From Flavobacterium sp. (lineage in GTDB: Bacteria; Bacteroidota; Bacteroidia; Flavobacteriales; Flavobacteriaceae): DNA of 64,000 nt. This document shows positions 26,778 to 37,097 of the stretch, piece by piece. The stretch is taken from NCBI RefSeq assembly GCF_027483985.1, contig NZ_JAIXTJ010000039.1, positions 1 through 64,000 of the forward strand, read 5' to 3'. A program made the position numbers and the translations under genes. The notes under the pieces are model-generated. The model was not told where the DNA came from, did no database searches, and was given only the letters and a program-made list of their open reading frames with translations. Each line of letters begins with the position of its first letter. Within the stretch, counting starts at the first letter, position 1.

Positions 26778-29186
26778 ATGAAATTACGATTAATTTTGTT
26801 ATTCCTATTAGGATTATCTGCAACTGCAATTGCACAAGAAAATCTTAGTTATCAAAAACCTTCTGCTGAGATATTGGCGTTAGCTGATTATGAAAGAGCT
26901 CCAACTGTAAGTATGGATTCCAAAAAAGAATACATGCTGTTAAGCTACAGAAATACTTACAAAACATTAGATGATTTAAATCAAGAAGAGATGCGTTTGG
27001 GTGGTTTACGAATCAATCCGATAACAAATATTTCTAGCACAGTTACGTATGTAAACAATTTGAAAATAAGAAAGATTGCTGCAAAAGACGAAACGCAAGT
27101 GATTGGACTTCCTCAAAATGCAAGATTAACCAATATTTCTTGGTCACCAGACGAAAAGAAAATTGCGTTTACCAACACCACCAATTCAGGTGTAGAACTT
27201 TGGATTATTGATGTAGCTACAGCAAAAGCAAACAAAATAACTGCTGACAATTTAAATGCTAATTTAGGAAGTCCTTATAATTGGATGAATGACAATCAAA
27301 CGTTATTAGCAAAAGTATTGCCGAAAAATAGACCAGCACTAATTAACGAGAAAAAAGATTTGCCAAAAGGTCCAACAGTATCCGTGAGTGATGGGTCAAA
27401 ATCTCAAAATAGAACTTATCAAGATTTGCTAAAAAACAAAAATGACGAAGCTAATTTTGATGCATTAGTAACTTCAGAATTATATAAAATATCAATTTCT
27501 GGAACTGCAACCTTATATAAATCAGCTGATATTTATGCAGGAGAAAGTCTTTCGCCAGATGGCAATTATTTAATGCTAACAACAATTCAAAAGCCTTATT
27601 CTTATATTGTGCCAATGAGTCGTTTTCCACAAAAATCTATTGTTTATGATCTTTCTGGAAAAGAAGTCAAAGTTGTAAATGAAATTCCGCTAACCGAAAT
27701 TATGCCTAAAGGATTTTCATCAGTTAGAAAAGGAAAAAGAAGTATGAGTTGGAGAGCTGACAAACCAGCAACTTTAGTGTATGTTGAAGCCTTAGATGAA
27801 GGTGATCAATCAAAGAAAGTTGATTTTAGAGATGAAGTATTTCAATGGAATGCGCCTTTCAATTCACCTGCAAGTTCAATGATGAAGACACAACATCGTT
27901 TTGGAGGAATTTCTTGGGGTAATGATAGTTTCGCTATTGCATATGATAGTTGGTATGATACTAGAAATACTAAAACTTATTTACTAAATCCTTCAAATCC
28001 AAACGAAACTCCAAAAGTAATTTCGGATAGAAACTCACAAGATATTTATTCTGATCCAGGGAATTTTGAAACTAAAAAAAATGAATTTGGAAGATACGTA
28101 ATTGCAACAGAAAACGGAAATGCATACTTAATTGGAGACGGAAACACCAAAGAAGGACAATTTCCTTTCATCGACGAATTCAATTTAAAGACATTAAAAA
28201 CAAAACGACTTTATACTTCAAAAATCAAAGACAAAAAAGAAGATTTACTGTCTATTGAAGATTACAAAAAAGGTGATGTTTTGGTGATGATTCAGTCTAA
28301 AAACGATTATCCAAATTATTATTTTAGAAATATAAAATCAGGAAAATTAACTCCGATTACTACTTTTAAAAACCCATTCGAAAGCATTAAAAATGTATAT
28401 AAAGAAGTAATTAGATACAAACGAAAAGATGGCGTTGACTTGTCTGGTACTTTATATTTACCGGCAAATTATGATCGTACTAAAAAAGAAAAACTACCTT
28501 TATTAATTTGGGCTTATCCAGCTGAATTTAAAGATAAAAACTCTGCTGGCCAAAACGACAAAAATCCAAATGAATTTACGTTTCCAAATTATGGTTCATT
28601 TGTATACTGGGTTACAAAAGGATACGCTGTTCTTGACGATGCGTCATTTCCAATAATTGGCGAAGGTACAACCGAACCTAATGACACTTTTATAACACAA
28701 CTCGTTGATGATGCTGAAGCTGCCATCAATGCTGTAGATAAATTGGGTTATATCAATACCAAAAAAGTTGCCGTTGGTGGACATTCATATGGAGCATTTA
28801 TGACTGCAAATTTGTTGTCGCATTCTAATTTATTTGCTTGCGGAATTGCACGAAGTGGTGCATACAACAGAACTTTAACGCCTTTCGGATTTCAAAGTGA
28901 ACAAAGAAACTATTGGGATGTTCCAGCAATTTATAATGAAATGTCTCCGTTTATGAATGCTGAAAAAATGAAAACACCATTGCTTTTAGTGCACGGTGAT
29001 GCTGACAATAATCCAGGAACTTTTACATTACAATCGGAACGTTATTTTCAAGCTTTAAAAGGACTTGGAGCGCCAGCAAGATTGGTATTATTACCGAAAG
29101 AATCTCACGGATATGCTGCTAAAGAAAACATTTTACACTTACTTTGGGAACAAGATCAGTTTTTAGAGAAGTACCTAAAAAACTAA
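26778..29186 (+). CDS. secreted S9 family peptidase, glutamyl endopeptidase-like
   Basis: The 802-aa protein has a signal peptide (~1-19), an N-terminal beta-propeller (~45-520) and a C-terminal alpha/beta hydrolase domain. The triad is visible: Ser in GGHSYGAFMTANLL, Asp in HGDADNNPGTF and His in ESHGYAAKE. Segments such as WAYPAEFK, FPIIGEGTTEPND and ARSGAYNRTLTPFGFQ resemble the plant chloroplast glutamyl endopeptidase (S9D) rather than prolyl oligopeptidase, so cleavage after Glu is a reasonable guess. It lacks a T9SS C-terminal domain and is probably periplasmic. It is monocistronic with a terminator. Confidence 0.9.
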   Translation: MKLRLILLFLLGLSATAIAQENLSYQKPSAEILALADYERAPTVSMDSKKEYMLLSYRNTYKTLDDLNQEEMRLGGLRINPITNISSTVTYVNNLKIRKIAAKDETQVIGLPQNARLTNISWSPDEKKIAFTNTTNSGVELWIIDVATAKANKITADNLNANLGSPYNWMNDNQTLLAKVLPKNRPALINEKKDLPKGPTVSVSDGSKSQNRTYQDLLKNKNDEANFDALVTSELYKISISGTATLYKSADIYAGESLSPDGNYLMLTTIQKPYSYIVPMSRFPQKSIVYDLSGKEVKVVNEIPLTEIMPKGFSSVRKGKRSMSWRADKPATLVYVEALDEGDQSKKVDFRDEVFQWNAPFNSPASSMMKTQHRFGGISWGNDSFAIAYDSWYDTRNTKTYLLNPSNPNETPKVISDRNSQDIYSDPGNFETKKNEFGRYVIATENGNAYLIGDGNTKEGQFPFIDEFNLKTLKTKRLYTSKIKDKKEDLLSIEDYKKGDVLVMIQSKNDYPNYYFRNIKSGKLTPITTFKNPFESIKNVYKEVIRYKRKDGVDLSGTLYLPANYDRTKKEKLPLLIWAYPAEFKDKNSAGQNDKNPNEFTFPNYGSFVYWVTKGYAVLDDASFPIIGEGTTEPNDTFITQLVDDAEAAINAVDKLGYINTKKVAVGGHSYGAFMTANLLSHSNLFACGIARSGAYNRTLTPFGFQSEQRNYWDVPAIYNEMSPFMNAEKMKTPLLLVHGDADNNPGTFTLQSERYFQALKGLGAPARLVLLPKESHGYAAKENILHLLWEQDQFLEKYLKN

Positions 29187-29209
29187 GAAATTAATTTCTA
29201 ATGAAAACT

Positions 29210-29243
29210 AAATAGACCTTTGAAGAAATTTGAAGGTCTATTT
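29210..29243. terminator. terminator shared by the S9 peptidase and ABC ATPase genes
   Basis: AAATAGACCTT pairs with AAGGTCTATTT around a 12-nt loop, followed by T-rich sequence. Its right arm covers the stop codon of the convergent minus-strand ABC gene. Confidence 0.85.
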
Positions 29244-30158
29244 TATTTTTAGAAAAATCTGTGAGCCTTTTAAAATTTCAGATTCATTTTCAAAAAACAA
29301 AATATCCTTTTCAAATCGACTTTCAATTAAATAATGACTTCCCTTGAAATAGGAATTTAAAACCTCAACTTTTAAGTTAGATTCTTCAACGACTTCGAAT
29401 TGATGAGGATAAATATATCTCAATTTATTATCAAAAATTACTTCATTCACTTCACCAAAAAGAGAAGCAGTATATTTATTTTTAGGATTTTCATAAACTG
29501 ACTTTGAGGTATTATGGTTAATAATTTTGCCCTCTTTCATCACCACTATTTGATCAGCAAAAGACAAAACATCAGTACTATCATGCGTTGCGACGAGACA
29601 AGTGATTTGTTTTTCTTTTATGTAGGCAAACAACTTTCTGCGTAAATTATTTTTTCTAAAATTATCGATATGACTAAAAGGTTCGTCGAGTAGTAAAACT
29701 TCAGGTTCTAATGCTAAAACTCGTGCTATAGCCACTCTTTGCATTTGTCCACCGCTTAAATTTTTGGCTTTAACATTAAAAAAATCGGTCATTTCAACCA
29801 GTTCTAAAAGTTCTCTTACCCTATTCCATTTTTTTTCTGAATCGATATTTGACAAATATTTTCCAATATTTTCAGCCACAGTGATGTAAGGCATCAAATC
29901 AAAATCTTGAGCAAGATATTTCATAAAATCCATTCCCGGAATCAAATTATATTTCGGACCCAAAACTTCAGTATCCTTCCAAAAAATTTGACCTTCATCT
30001 AAATCATATAATCCATAAACTAATTTCAAAAGCGTACTTTTTCCGCAACCACTTTCGCCTATAACAGCAAGAATGTTCCCTTTATCAAGGGAAAAATTTA
30101 TATCAAAAAGTGTATTATCTTTTAAGTACGAAAATGAGACGTTTTGAACCAATAGCAT
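29238..30158 (-). CDS. ABC transporter ATP-binding protein (orphan)
   Basis: The 306-aa protein has a full ABC ATPase domain (~1-230): Walker A GESGCGKST, Q loop in LAQDFDLMPY, signature LSGGQMQR, Walker B VLLLDEPFSHID and the H loop ATHDS. A ~75-residue C-terminal extension (~232-306) resembles the regulatory TOBE-like ends of Mod/Pot/Sfu-type importers. No permease or binding protein gene is adjacent, so its partner is elsewhere or it acts in another way. The minus-strand TAAATTTG at 30174-30181 is a plausible promoter element. Confidence 0.87.
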   Translation of the reverse strand: MLLVQNVSFSYLKDNTLFDINFSLDKGNILAVIGESGCGKSTLLKLVYGLYDLDEGQIFWKDTEVLGPKYNLIPGMDFMKYLAQDFDLMPYITVAENIGKYLSNIDSEKKWNRVRELLELVEMTDFFNVKAKNLSGGQMQRVAIARVLALEPEVLLLDEPFSHIDNFRKNNLRRKLFAYIKEKQITCLVATHDSTDVLSFADQIVVMKEGKIINHNTSKSVYENPKNKYTASLFGEVNEVIFDNKLRYIYPHQFEVVEESNLKVEVLNSYFKGSHYLIESRFEKDILFFENESEILKGSQIFLKIK

Positions 30159-30658
30159 AAACCTAAATTTTTACAAATTTAGTTGAGTTCTTATTTCTAC
30201 GGCTTCTTTTTGAATTAATTTAAATATTTTTAAACGATACAACTTAAACCATTAACAACCAATATTAATAATTTAAATATTTAACTGTATTACTATTGAT
30301 ATTTCACAAATAATTAAAATTTTTAAATAAAAATATTTTTATATAATTAATAAAATTTAATATAAATTATTATGATAGCTATAAATAATACGTTATTTTT
30401 TTAAATAACAAACAACTACATCGATATAATTTAAAAATATCAACTTTATTTACCTATACATTTATACAACATTACAACAAACTATACTGTATTTTGATGT
30501 ACAAAACCTTAAATTTTTTGTAAGAAAAACTTAACAAACATAACCCTTCAGCAATGATTTTATTAATAAATAAACTTCGTATAGTTTTTATACACAGCGA
30601 GTTCAACTCATCAGAACATTAAACTTGTAAGTTTGATTCTAAACAAAATCAAACAATT
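30159..30658. other. 500-bp very AT-rich intergenic region
   Basis: No ORF is supported. It separates the divergent ABC ATPase gene from the large T9SS cargo gene. The left edge holds a TAAATTTG element for the ABC gene (30174-30181, minus strand). Near the right end GTATA-GTTTTT-TATAC (~30579-30594) forms a small hairpin. A long A/T-rich block (~30280-30480) could be an UP-like or bendable regulatory region, but no specific site can be named. Confidence 0.5.
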
Positions 30659-33600
30659 ATGAAAAAATTATTAATCTTTATGCTCTTTTTGAATTTTTCA
30701 ATAGGAGTATCACAAACACCTGTTTCAGGACCATCAAATCCTCCTACCAGAAACAATTGGGATGTACTCTCTCAGTATGGAAGTGCTTACAGCAACCAAC
30801 CCGGAGTTGTTTTTGACAGTTTTGGCGGAAGTACAATTGTCGGCGATGTTACGCTTCCTCTTGACTTAAGTAGTGTCAAAAAATATGTTGCCCATAGTTA
30901 TTCAGGAATTTCTACAAGTGGAGCAATGACTCTAAATGTATCTGCGATGACTCATTTACACATTGACGTTTGGTCACCAGATTTTGTATCCTTTAAGATC
31001 AAATTGGAAGCCGTTAACGGAAGTAACAGAGAGCTAGAAGTACCATTCACAAAAACTCAAGGTTCGTGGAACTCTTATGATTTAGATTTAAGCACCTACT
31101 CAAATGGACCTGGCGGCGTTGATTTAACAAACTTAAGATGGATAGTTCCAGTTACTTTCAATCCAAATAATACCACACTTTTTATAACAAATGTTTATTT
31201 TTATAGACCTGCAACGATTCAACCACCAACATTAGGAGTATTCAGTGTTCCCTCACAACCTGTTGGCGCATCAGATTTTACCTTAACTCCACCAACATCA
31301 AATAGCGCTGGAGCCTTTTCTTACACAAGTAGTAACACAAATGTTGCAACCATTGTTAATGGCAATCAATTACACATTGTAGGTGGTGGAACTTCAACAA
31401 TTACGGCCAATCAAGCTGCCGATGGACCATATGGTGCTGGAAGTGCGTTTACAACTTTCACAGCAAGTTATCCAACGCCTGTACCTTCACCTCTACCACC
31501 ACCGCGAAATCCCGGAAATGTGATTTCAATGTTCACAGGAAATCCTGCTATTTACGCCGATCCTGTTGGGTTTAATATGATAAGAGCATCTTGGTCTGGC
31601 GCCACTATGACTACAATTCCTAACGGAACAAATACCTGTTTACAAGTTGATAATTTTGGTTTTCTTGGCTATGTAACAAGTACAGAACCGGTAAGATTCA
31701 GTGTTGCTGGTATGACAAAACTTCATGTAGATGTCTATATGAATACTCCAATTGCCAACATGTTTATTTTTCTATTATCTAACGGTGATCAAATATATAA
31801 TACTGGACCACTTGTAGCTGGATGGAATTCGTTAGACATTAATTTATCTAATTATCCTGGCGCAGATTTATCTAACATTTATGGCTTCAAATTTGAACAT
31901 AATCAAGGAGCTGCAAGACAAATTTATTTAGATAACATTTACTTTTATGTGGCTGGTACAGAACCTACTTTAAGTAATTTCAGCTTACCATCAGCTGTTT
32001 TGGGTGATGCTAATATTGTAATAAATAATCCTTCATCTGATAGTCCAGGAAGTTTTTCATACACAAGTAGCAATACAAACGTTGCTACAATAACCAATGG
32101 TAATGAAATTCAAATTGTTGGCATAGGTACTTCAACCATTACGGCATTGCAAGCAGCAAGCGGTAGTTTTGACTCAGGTTCGATTACAGCTTCCTTAGTT
32201 GTAGCTGCTCCGCCATTGGCTACAGCTGCACCAACACCGCCAGTAAGAAATGCTTGGGATGTAATTTCACTTTACAGTAATGCCTATTCAAATTTACCTT
32301 CTGCAACTTGGGTAGGAGCTTCAGGTTTAACAGATGAACTACTTCAAGGAAACGAAACTAAAAAAATGAATAACTTTTTAGTTGAATTTATAAATTTTGC
32401 GGCCACTGATGTATCTCAGATGACGATGCTTCATATGGATATATACACTCCTGATTGTACCGGATTTAACATTTGGTTACTTAATAATGGAGACAGAAAT
32501 GCACAGTTTTTTCCAACTTTAAATGGCTGGTACAGTGTAGATATTCCTTTATCAACTTATGTAAATAATGGCTTAATAATGACTGGAATTAATCAACTTA
32601 AGTTTGAAGGGTTAAATGGTCCGGGCAAAACAGTTTATGTAGATAACGTTTATTTCTATAGACCAGCAACACTATTTCCTGCAACAGTAGGAACGTTTTC
32701 TTTACCTAGTAAAAATGTTGGTGATCCAAATTTTACAATAATACCTCCAACATCTAATAACACAAGCCCTTTTACTTATTCTAGTAATAATAATTCAGTT
32801 GCTACTATTGTAAACGGAAATCAAATTCAAATTGGAACTGGTGGAACTTGCACAATTACTGCTTCTCAAGTAACTGACGGAACTTATGGACCAACTAGCA
32901 GAACGGCAACATTTACAGTAAATTTTCCTGCTCCAGGCGCTTCACCTATTCCGCCAGCGCGAACTGCATCTAAAGTTATTTCACTTTACACTGGAAGCCC
33001 ATCGGTATATGCAACAACTCCAAACTATAATTTAGGAAGAGCCTTTTGGACTGCAGGAGCAACTTTAACAGAAATTCCTAATGGCACAAATACTGCTTTA
33101 AGAGTAGATAATTTAGGTTATATCGGATTAATTGACACAGTTTCTGAAAGACGTTTGAATGTTTCTACTATGACTAATCTTCACCTTGACGTATATGTTA
33201 ATGCTCCTTTTTCAAATTTATTCTTTTGGATTTTAACCGATGGTGATCAAAGAAGAGATATCACCAATCTCGTTCCTGGTTGGAATTCAATTAATATAGA
33301 TCTAACCGAATTTGCAGGTGCCAACTTATCCAATGTATATGGTTTAAAATTTGAACAAAATCAACCAGTACCGTTACAAATTTATGTAGATAATATTTAC
33401 TTTAGTGATGACACATACTATACTGACGCTGATGGAGATGGTTTCGGAAATCCTAATTCTCCAGTAATCGGACAACCTTTAGGTTCAGTTATGAATAATT
33501 TAGATTGTAATGATACTAATGCTACCGTTTATCCTGGCGCTTTAGATGTTTGTTATGATGGTTTAGATAATGATTGCGATGGAATTATTGATAATTCTTG

Positions 33601-34780
33601 TACCCCAATTGTTGGATCATTGCCAGCAGGAACTTGTGGTACAACATTAGCAGGATGGTATTCTACTGTTACTGCAAGTTGGACAAATTTTGCTCAAGGT
33701 TACCGATTCAAAATTACTAAAGTAGATATGAACACTAATGCACCAATTGCTCAGCCAATAATTATTGACAGAGCAGTAAATAACATTTCATTAGCAAACG
33801 TTCCGGGCACAACGTATAATTCAAAATACATGTTTGAAATTGCTGTTAAATATAATAATGTATGGCAACCGTTTTTTGGAGCACCTTGTTATTTAAATAC
33901 TCCAAATCCGATATCAACTGTTGGCGCACAATGCGGAAGTACTTTGACCTCAATGAATCAGTTTATCTCAGCTACTCCAATACCAAATATTACAGCTTAT
34001 AGGTTTAGAGTAACCCGAGTTGTAAATGGTATTCCGACAGGAATTTCGCAAGAAACTACGCAAGCGTCTAATAAATTTAATATGGCACAATTGGCAGGAA
34101 TTTTGTTTGCTAGCACTTATAGAGTAGAAGTTTCTTTAAGAAATACTGACGGTACATTCTTACCTTACAATGCGCCTTGTGACATTAACACACCTGCTTA
34201 TCCGACCACACAAATTCGTACAGTTCAATGCAACAACTATCAAGTAGTAAGCAACTCCGAGTTGATTCTTGCTGACGGCGTTTCAGGCGCAACAATGTAT
34301 AGATTTAGAGTTTATAATGGTGTTGATTATGATACGTTTTATGATAATACAACAAATCGTTTTACATTAAATAATTTCCCGGGATTAGTTCCAAATGGCA
34401 CACTTTATTCTGTGCAAGTTGCAGTAAAACTTGCAAATGAATCTAATTTTGGACCTTACAGTAAAGTATGTAATATCAAAACGCCATTACAAGCAAGGTT
34501 TATCTCATCACAAATTGAATTGGAAGTAAGTAACACCTTTGAGGCATTTGCTTATCCAAATCCGTTTATTTCAAACTTTAAATTGGATATTAAAACCAAT
34601 AGTGAAGCAAATATTCAAATCCGAGTTTATGATATGATTGGTAAATTGGTAGAAGACAAAATGATAAACGCTGCTGACATTCAAGAATTTGAAATAGGAA
34701 ATCAATATCCGTCAGGAGTTTATAATATTGTGATATCTCAGGAGTCGAATACCAAAACACTTCGCGTTATTAGAAGATAA
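30659..34780 (+). CDS. giant modular T9SS surface protein with repeated sugar-binding-like and Ig-like modules
   Basis: The 1373-aa protein has a signal peptide (~1-18). Four modules of ~150 aa (~22-187, 275-430, 525-670, 760-915) each start with a Pro-rich lead and RN/V-I-S-L-Y and end IYxDNIYFY, a jelly-roll look like carbohydrate-binding modules. Between them lie three ~85-aa Ig-like domains with [28 protein letters not shown]. Then come a MopE-type putative metal-binding stretch (~923-981, [32 protein letters not shown]), three fibronectin-like repeats with CNINTP-type ends (~983-1283) and a T9SS type A domain (~1290-1373). It is likely displayed on or released from the surface; ligand unknown. 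Confidence 0.88.
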   Translation: MKKLLIFMLFLNFSIGVSQTPVSGPSNPPTRNNWDVLSQYGSAYSNQPGVVFDSFGGSTIVGDVTLPLDLSSVKKYVAHSYSGISTSGAMTLNVSAMTHLHIDVWSPDFVSFKIKLEAVNGSNRELEVPFTKTQGSWNSYDLDLSTYSNGPGGVDLTNLRWIVPVTFNPNNTTLFITNVYFYRPATIQPPTLGVFSVPSQPVGASDFTLTPPTSNSAGAFSYTSSNTNVATIVNGNQLHIVGGGTSTITANQAADGPYGAGSAFTTFTASYPTPVPSPLPPPRNPGNVISMFTGNPAIYADPVGFNMIRASWSGATMTTIPNGTNTCLQVDNFGFLGYVTSTEPVRFSVAGMTKLHVDVYMNTPIANMFIFLLSNGDQIYNTGPLVAGWNSLDINLSNYPGADLSNIYGFKFEHNQGAARQIYLDNIYFYVAGTEPTLSNFSLPSAVLGDANIVINNPSSDSPGSFSYTSSNTNVATITNGNEIQIVGIGTSTITALQAASGSFDSGSITASLVVAAPPLATAAPTPPVRNAWDVISLYSNAYSNLPSATWVGASGLTDELLQGNETKKMNNFLVEFINFAATDVSQMTMLHMDIYTPDCTGFNIWLLNNGDRNAQFFPTLNGWYSVDIPLSTYVNNGLIMTGINQLKFEGLNGPGKTVYVDNVYFYRPATLFPATVGTFSLPSKNVGDPNFTIIPPTSNNTSPFTYSSNNNSVATIVNGNQIQIGTGGTCTITASQVTDGTYGPTSRTATFTVNFPAPGASPIPPARTASKVISLYTGSPSVYATTPNYNLGRAFWTAGATLTEIPNGTNTALRVDNLGYIGLIDTVSERRLNVSTMTNLHLDVYVNAPFSNLFFWILTDGDQRRDITNLVPGWNSINIDLTEFAGANLSNVYGLKFEQNQPVPLQIYVDNIYFSDDTYYTDADGDGFGNPNSPVIGQPLGSVMNNLDCNDTNATVYPGALDVCYDGLDNDCDGIIDNSCTPIVGSLPAGTCGTTLAGWYSTVTASWTNFAQGYRFKITKVDMNTNAPIAQPIIIDRAVNNISLANVPGTTYNSKYMFEIAVKYNNVWQPFFGAPCYLNTPNPISTVGAQCGSTLTSMNQFISATPIPNITAYRFRVTRVVNGIPTGISQETTQASNKFNMAQLAGILFASTYRVEVSLRNTDGTFLPYNAPCDINTPAYPTTQIRTVQCNNYQVVSNSELILADGVSGATMYRFRVYNGVDYDTFYDNTTNRFTLNNFPGLVPNGTLYSVQVAVKLANESNFGPYSKVCNIKTPLQARFISSQIELEVSNTFEAFAYPNPFISNFKLDIKTNSEANIQIRVYDMIGKLVEDKMINAADIQEFEIGNQYPSGVYNIVISQESNTKTLRVIRR

Positions 34781-34800
34781 TAAAATTAACTAAATAGTAA

Positions 34801-34832
34801 AAAATACCTCTCCTACTGTGAGAGGTATTTTT
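34801..34832 (+). terminator. terminator after the giant T9SS gene
   Basis: AAAATACCTCTC pairs with GAGAGGTATTTT around a short loop, followed by T residues. It separates this gene from the repeat protein at 34871. Confidence 0.88.
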
Positions 34833-34870
34833 GATATTTTCATTTTTCATCCATTTAATAAGAAGTTGTA

Positions 34871-36964
34871 ATGAAAAAAAATAATATAATAAAAATCATA
34901 ATCTTATTCTTAATTACTCTTGTTTCAGAAGCTCAAGTAGGAATAGGAACGGTTTCACCAGATGCTGCATTAGACATTAGTTCAGCGACAGATGGCTTAT
35001 TAATACCACGTGTTGCTTTAACAACAACAACCAGTGCACTACCATTAATTTTACCAACAATATCAGAATTAGTTTACAACAATGCAACGATTGCTGATGT
35101 AACACCTGGATATTATTATTGGAATGGTCTAATTTGGGTAAGATTAGCTGCTGGAACTACTAATAATTGGACTACTACCGGTAACACGGCAATTGTCGAT
35201 GGAATAAATTTCATCGGAACTGCTGCCGCTACTAATGTTGACGTAGCCTTTAGAAGAAATAATTTAAGTGCAGGCAAAATTGGAATTTCAAGTACTTCAT
35301 TTGGAGTTGGAGCTTTAAATATAGGCGCAGCGACGAATAGCACAGCCTTTGGAACCAATGCCTTAACACTAAACACTGGATTAAATAATGTTGCTTTTGG
35401 TAATGGAACACTGGCCACAAATAGTACAGGAATTCAAAATACAGCTGTAGGAAATGCCGCGCTATCTTTAAATACAGGAAGTGCATCAACCGCAATAGGG
35501 TTTGAAGCATTAAGATCAAACACATCGGGAATTAATGGAACTGCTGTTGGATTTCAAGCATTATACAACAATAATACTGCAAGTAACAACTCGGCTATTG
35601 GGTTTCAAACAATGCTCAATAATACTTTTGGTTCAGAAAATACAGCCGTTGGTTTTCAAGCATCAAGATCTAATGCAACCGGAAGTAAAAATACTGCAGT
35701 AGGACATATTGCACTTTTTAATAACCTTGGTAGTGAAAATACAGCTTTTGGGCACAGTTCGTTATCTGGAATAAATAACGTCGCTTCAAGATTTAATACT
35801 GCTATCGGATTTCAGTCAATGTTTGCAGGCAACGGAATTGTATCTAATGTTGTTGCAATTGGTGCTAATGCATTATTCCAAAATACAGCTTCAAACGCAA
35901 CTGCTGTTGGATACAATGCTTTGCAAGGACAAATTGGTGGTGGCGTTGGAAATACCGGTGTTGGTTTTAGCGTTTTAAACAATAATTCTACAGGCGACAA
36001 TAACACCGCAATCGGAACGGAAGCTGGATTCGCAGCAATTGGAAGCGGAAATACTATTGTAGGTTTTCGCGCAGGACAATTTGCAAGTAATACTACTGGA
36101 GCTGGAACTTTTGTCGGATTTCAAGCTGGTCAAGGAACTACAGGTGCTAACAATACTGTAGTTGGTCATAATGCTCTAATTGCAACTGGTCCGTCTGCAA
36201 ATAATGTAGCTTTAGGAAATAATTCTTTATCCATAAATACTTCAACTAACAATACCGCTCTAGGTTTTAGTACTTTAGTTAACAATGTTAGCGGTTCGGG
36301 AAATGTTGCAATAGGCTATCAAGCTGGTTTTTCTGAAACTGGTTCTAATAAATTTTATATCACAAATTCTAATACCACACCAACAACTTCGCTACTATAT
36401 GGTGATTTTAGTGGTACCAGAATTTTACGCACTAATAGCACATTTCAAATTGGTGATCCAGCAGGAACTGGCTATGTCTTTCCGATAGCTCGCGGAACTG
36501 CAAATCAATATCTAGTAAGTGATGCGAATGGAATATTGACTTGGACATCAGCAAATGCAACTATTTCAATTACTAGAACCAATCTTGGAAGTAATCAAGT
36601 TTTAACAACTGCTGGATGGCAAATTATTAATTTTTCAAATGAAATAATTGACACCAATTCTGAATTAATAGGAAATCGTTTTACTGCAACTAGAACAGGT
36701 ATTTATGAGATAAACGCAGGTTATCATACTAATAATCAAAGTAACACCCAATTTTATTCTATTGGAGTATATGTTAATGGAAGCTTATATCAACAAACAT
36801 CTGCTAATCATTCAAACTTAGGACCAATTGCAAGAACAATTAACTGCATCGTTAGTTTAAATGCTGGCGATTATGTAGAAATATTTGCCGAAAATTATCA
36901 GCCTTTTGTCGAAATAGATTCTTTTTTAGGCAAGACATTTTTTGAAGTTAAACAACTAAAATAA
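34871..36964 (+). CDS. secreted repeat protein: VGIGT leader, YadA-head-like repeats, C1q-like C terminus
   Basis: The 697-aa protein has a signal peptide (~1-21, ending SEAQ), then a leader module (~22-100) with VGIGTVSPDAALDI and GYYYWNG. Residues ~147-491 hold about 20 degenerate repeats of 14-20 aa with core N-T-A-V/I-G-F/x-x-A-L, as in the beta-roll heads of trimeric YadA-type adhesins. A linker (~492-560, FYITNSN, LLYGDFSG) leads to a C-terminal ~130-aa jelly-roll-like domain (GNRFTATRTGIYEINAGY, GVYVNGSLY, LNAGDYVEIFAEN, FFEVKQL) resembling C1q/TNF domains. There is no T9SS domain and no YadA membrane anchor. Trimer formation and adhesion are inference. Confidence 0.82.
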   Translation: MKKNNIIKIIILFLITLVSEAQVGIGTVSPDAALDISSATDGLLIPRVALTTTTSALPLILPTISELVYNNATIADVTPGYYYWNGLIWVRLAAGTTNNWTTTGNTAIVDGINFIGTAAATNVDVAFRRNNLSAGKIGISSTSFGVGALNIGAATNSTAFGTNALTLNTGLNNVAFGNGTLATNSTGIQNTAVGNAALSLNTGSASTAIGFEALRSNTSGINGTAVGFQALYNNNTASNNSAIGFQTMLNNTFGSENTAVGFQASRSNATGSKNTAVGHIALFNNLGSENTAFGHSSLSGINNVASRFNTAIGFQSMFAGNGIVSNVVAIGANALFQNTASNATAVGYNALQGQIGGGVGNTGVGFSVLNNNSTGDNNTAIGTEAGFAAIGSGNTIVGFRAGQFASNTTGAGTFVGFQAGQGTTGANNTVVGHNALIATGPSANNVALGNNSLSINTSTNNTALGFSTLVNNVSGSGNVAIGYQAGFSETGSNKFYITNSNTTPTTSLLYGDFSGTRILRTNSTFQIGDPAGTGYVFPIARGTANQYLVSDANGILTWTSANATISITRTNLGSNQVLTTAGWQIINFSNEIIDTNSELIGNRFTATRTGIYEINAGYHTNNQSNTQFYSIGVYVNGSLYQQTSANHSNLGPIARTINCIVSLNAGDYVEIFAENYQPFVEIDSFLGKTFFEVKQLK

Positions 36965-36987
36965 GACTTAATACCACTAATTTATAA

Positions 36988-37019
36988 CACTTTATCGTTT
37001 TTTATAGCACTTTGTCGTT
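36988..37019. repeat. 20-bp spaced direct repeat in the promoter region of the gene at 37098
   Basis: CACTTTATCGTT (36988) and CACTTTGTCGTT (37008) are near-identical 12-mers spaced exactly 20 bp, about two helical turns, upstream of the third repeat-protein gene. Spacing fits a possible regulator binding site, but no protein can be named. Confidence 0.5.
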
Positions 37020-37097
37020 AATCTATTTTAGTTACAAATTTTCTTGTATAAATTTAATACAATAAAAGTACTAATTTTTATAAAACAAAAAGTGATT

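Noticed and set aside
30280..30480. AT-rich tract considered as an origin or RNA gene
   Set aside because: No DnaA boxes, no repeated iterons and no stable structure were seen; recF alone at the left edge is not enough to place an origin here.
35116..36169. Several minus-strand open frames of 60-100 codons
   Set aside because: They are antisense shadows of the repeat region in the gene at 34871, created by its biased, repetitive codons.
37044..37097. Upstream TTG start for the third surface protein
   Set aside because: It would put 18 residues in front of a clean signal peptide; the ATG at 37098 fits export.
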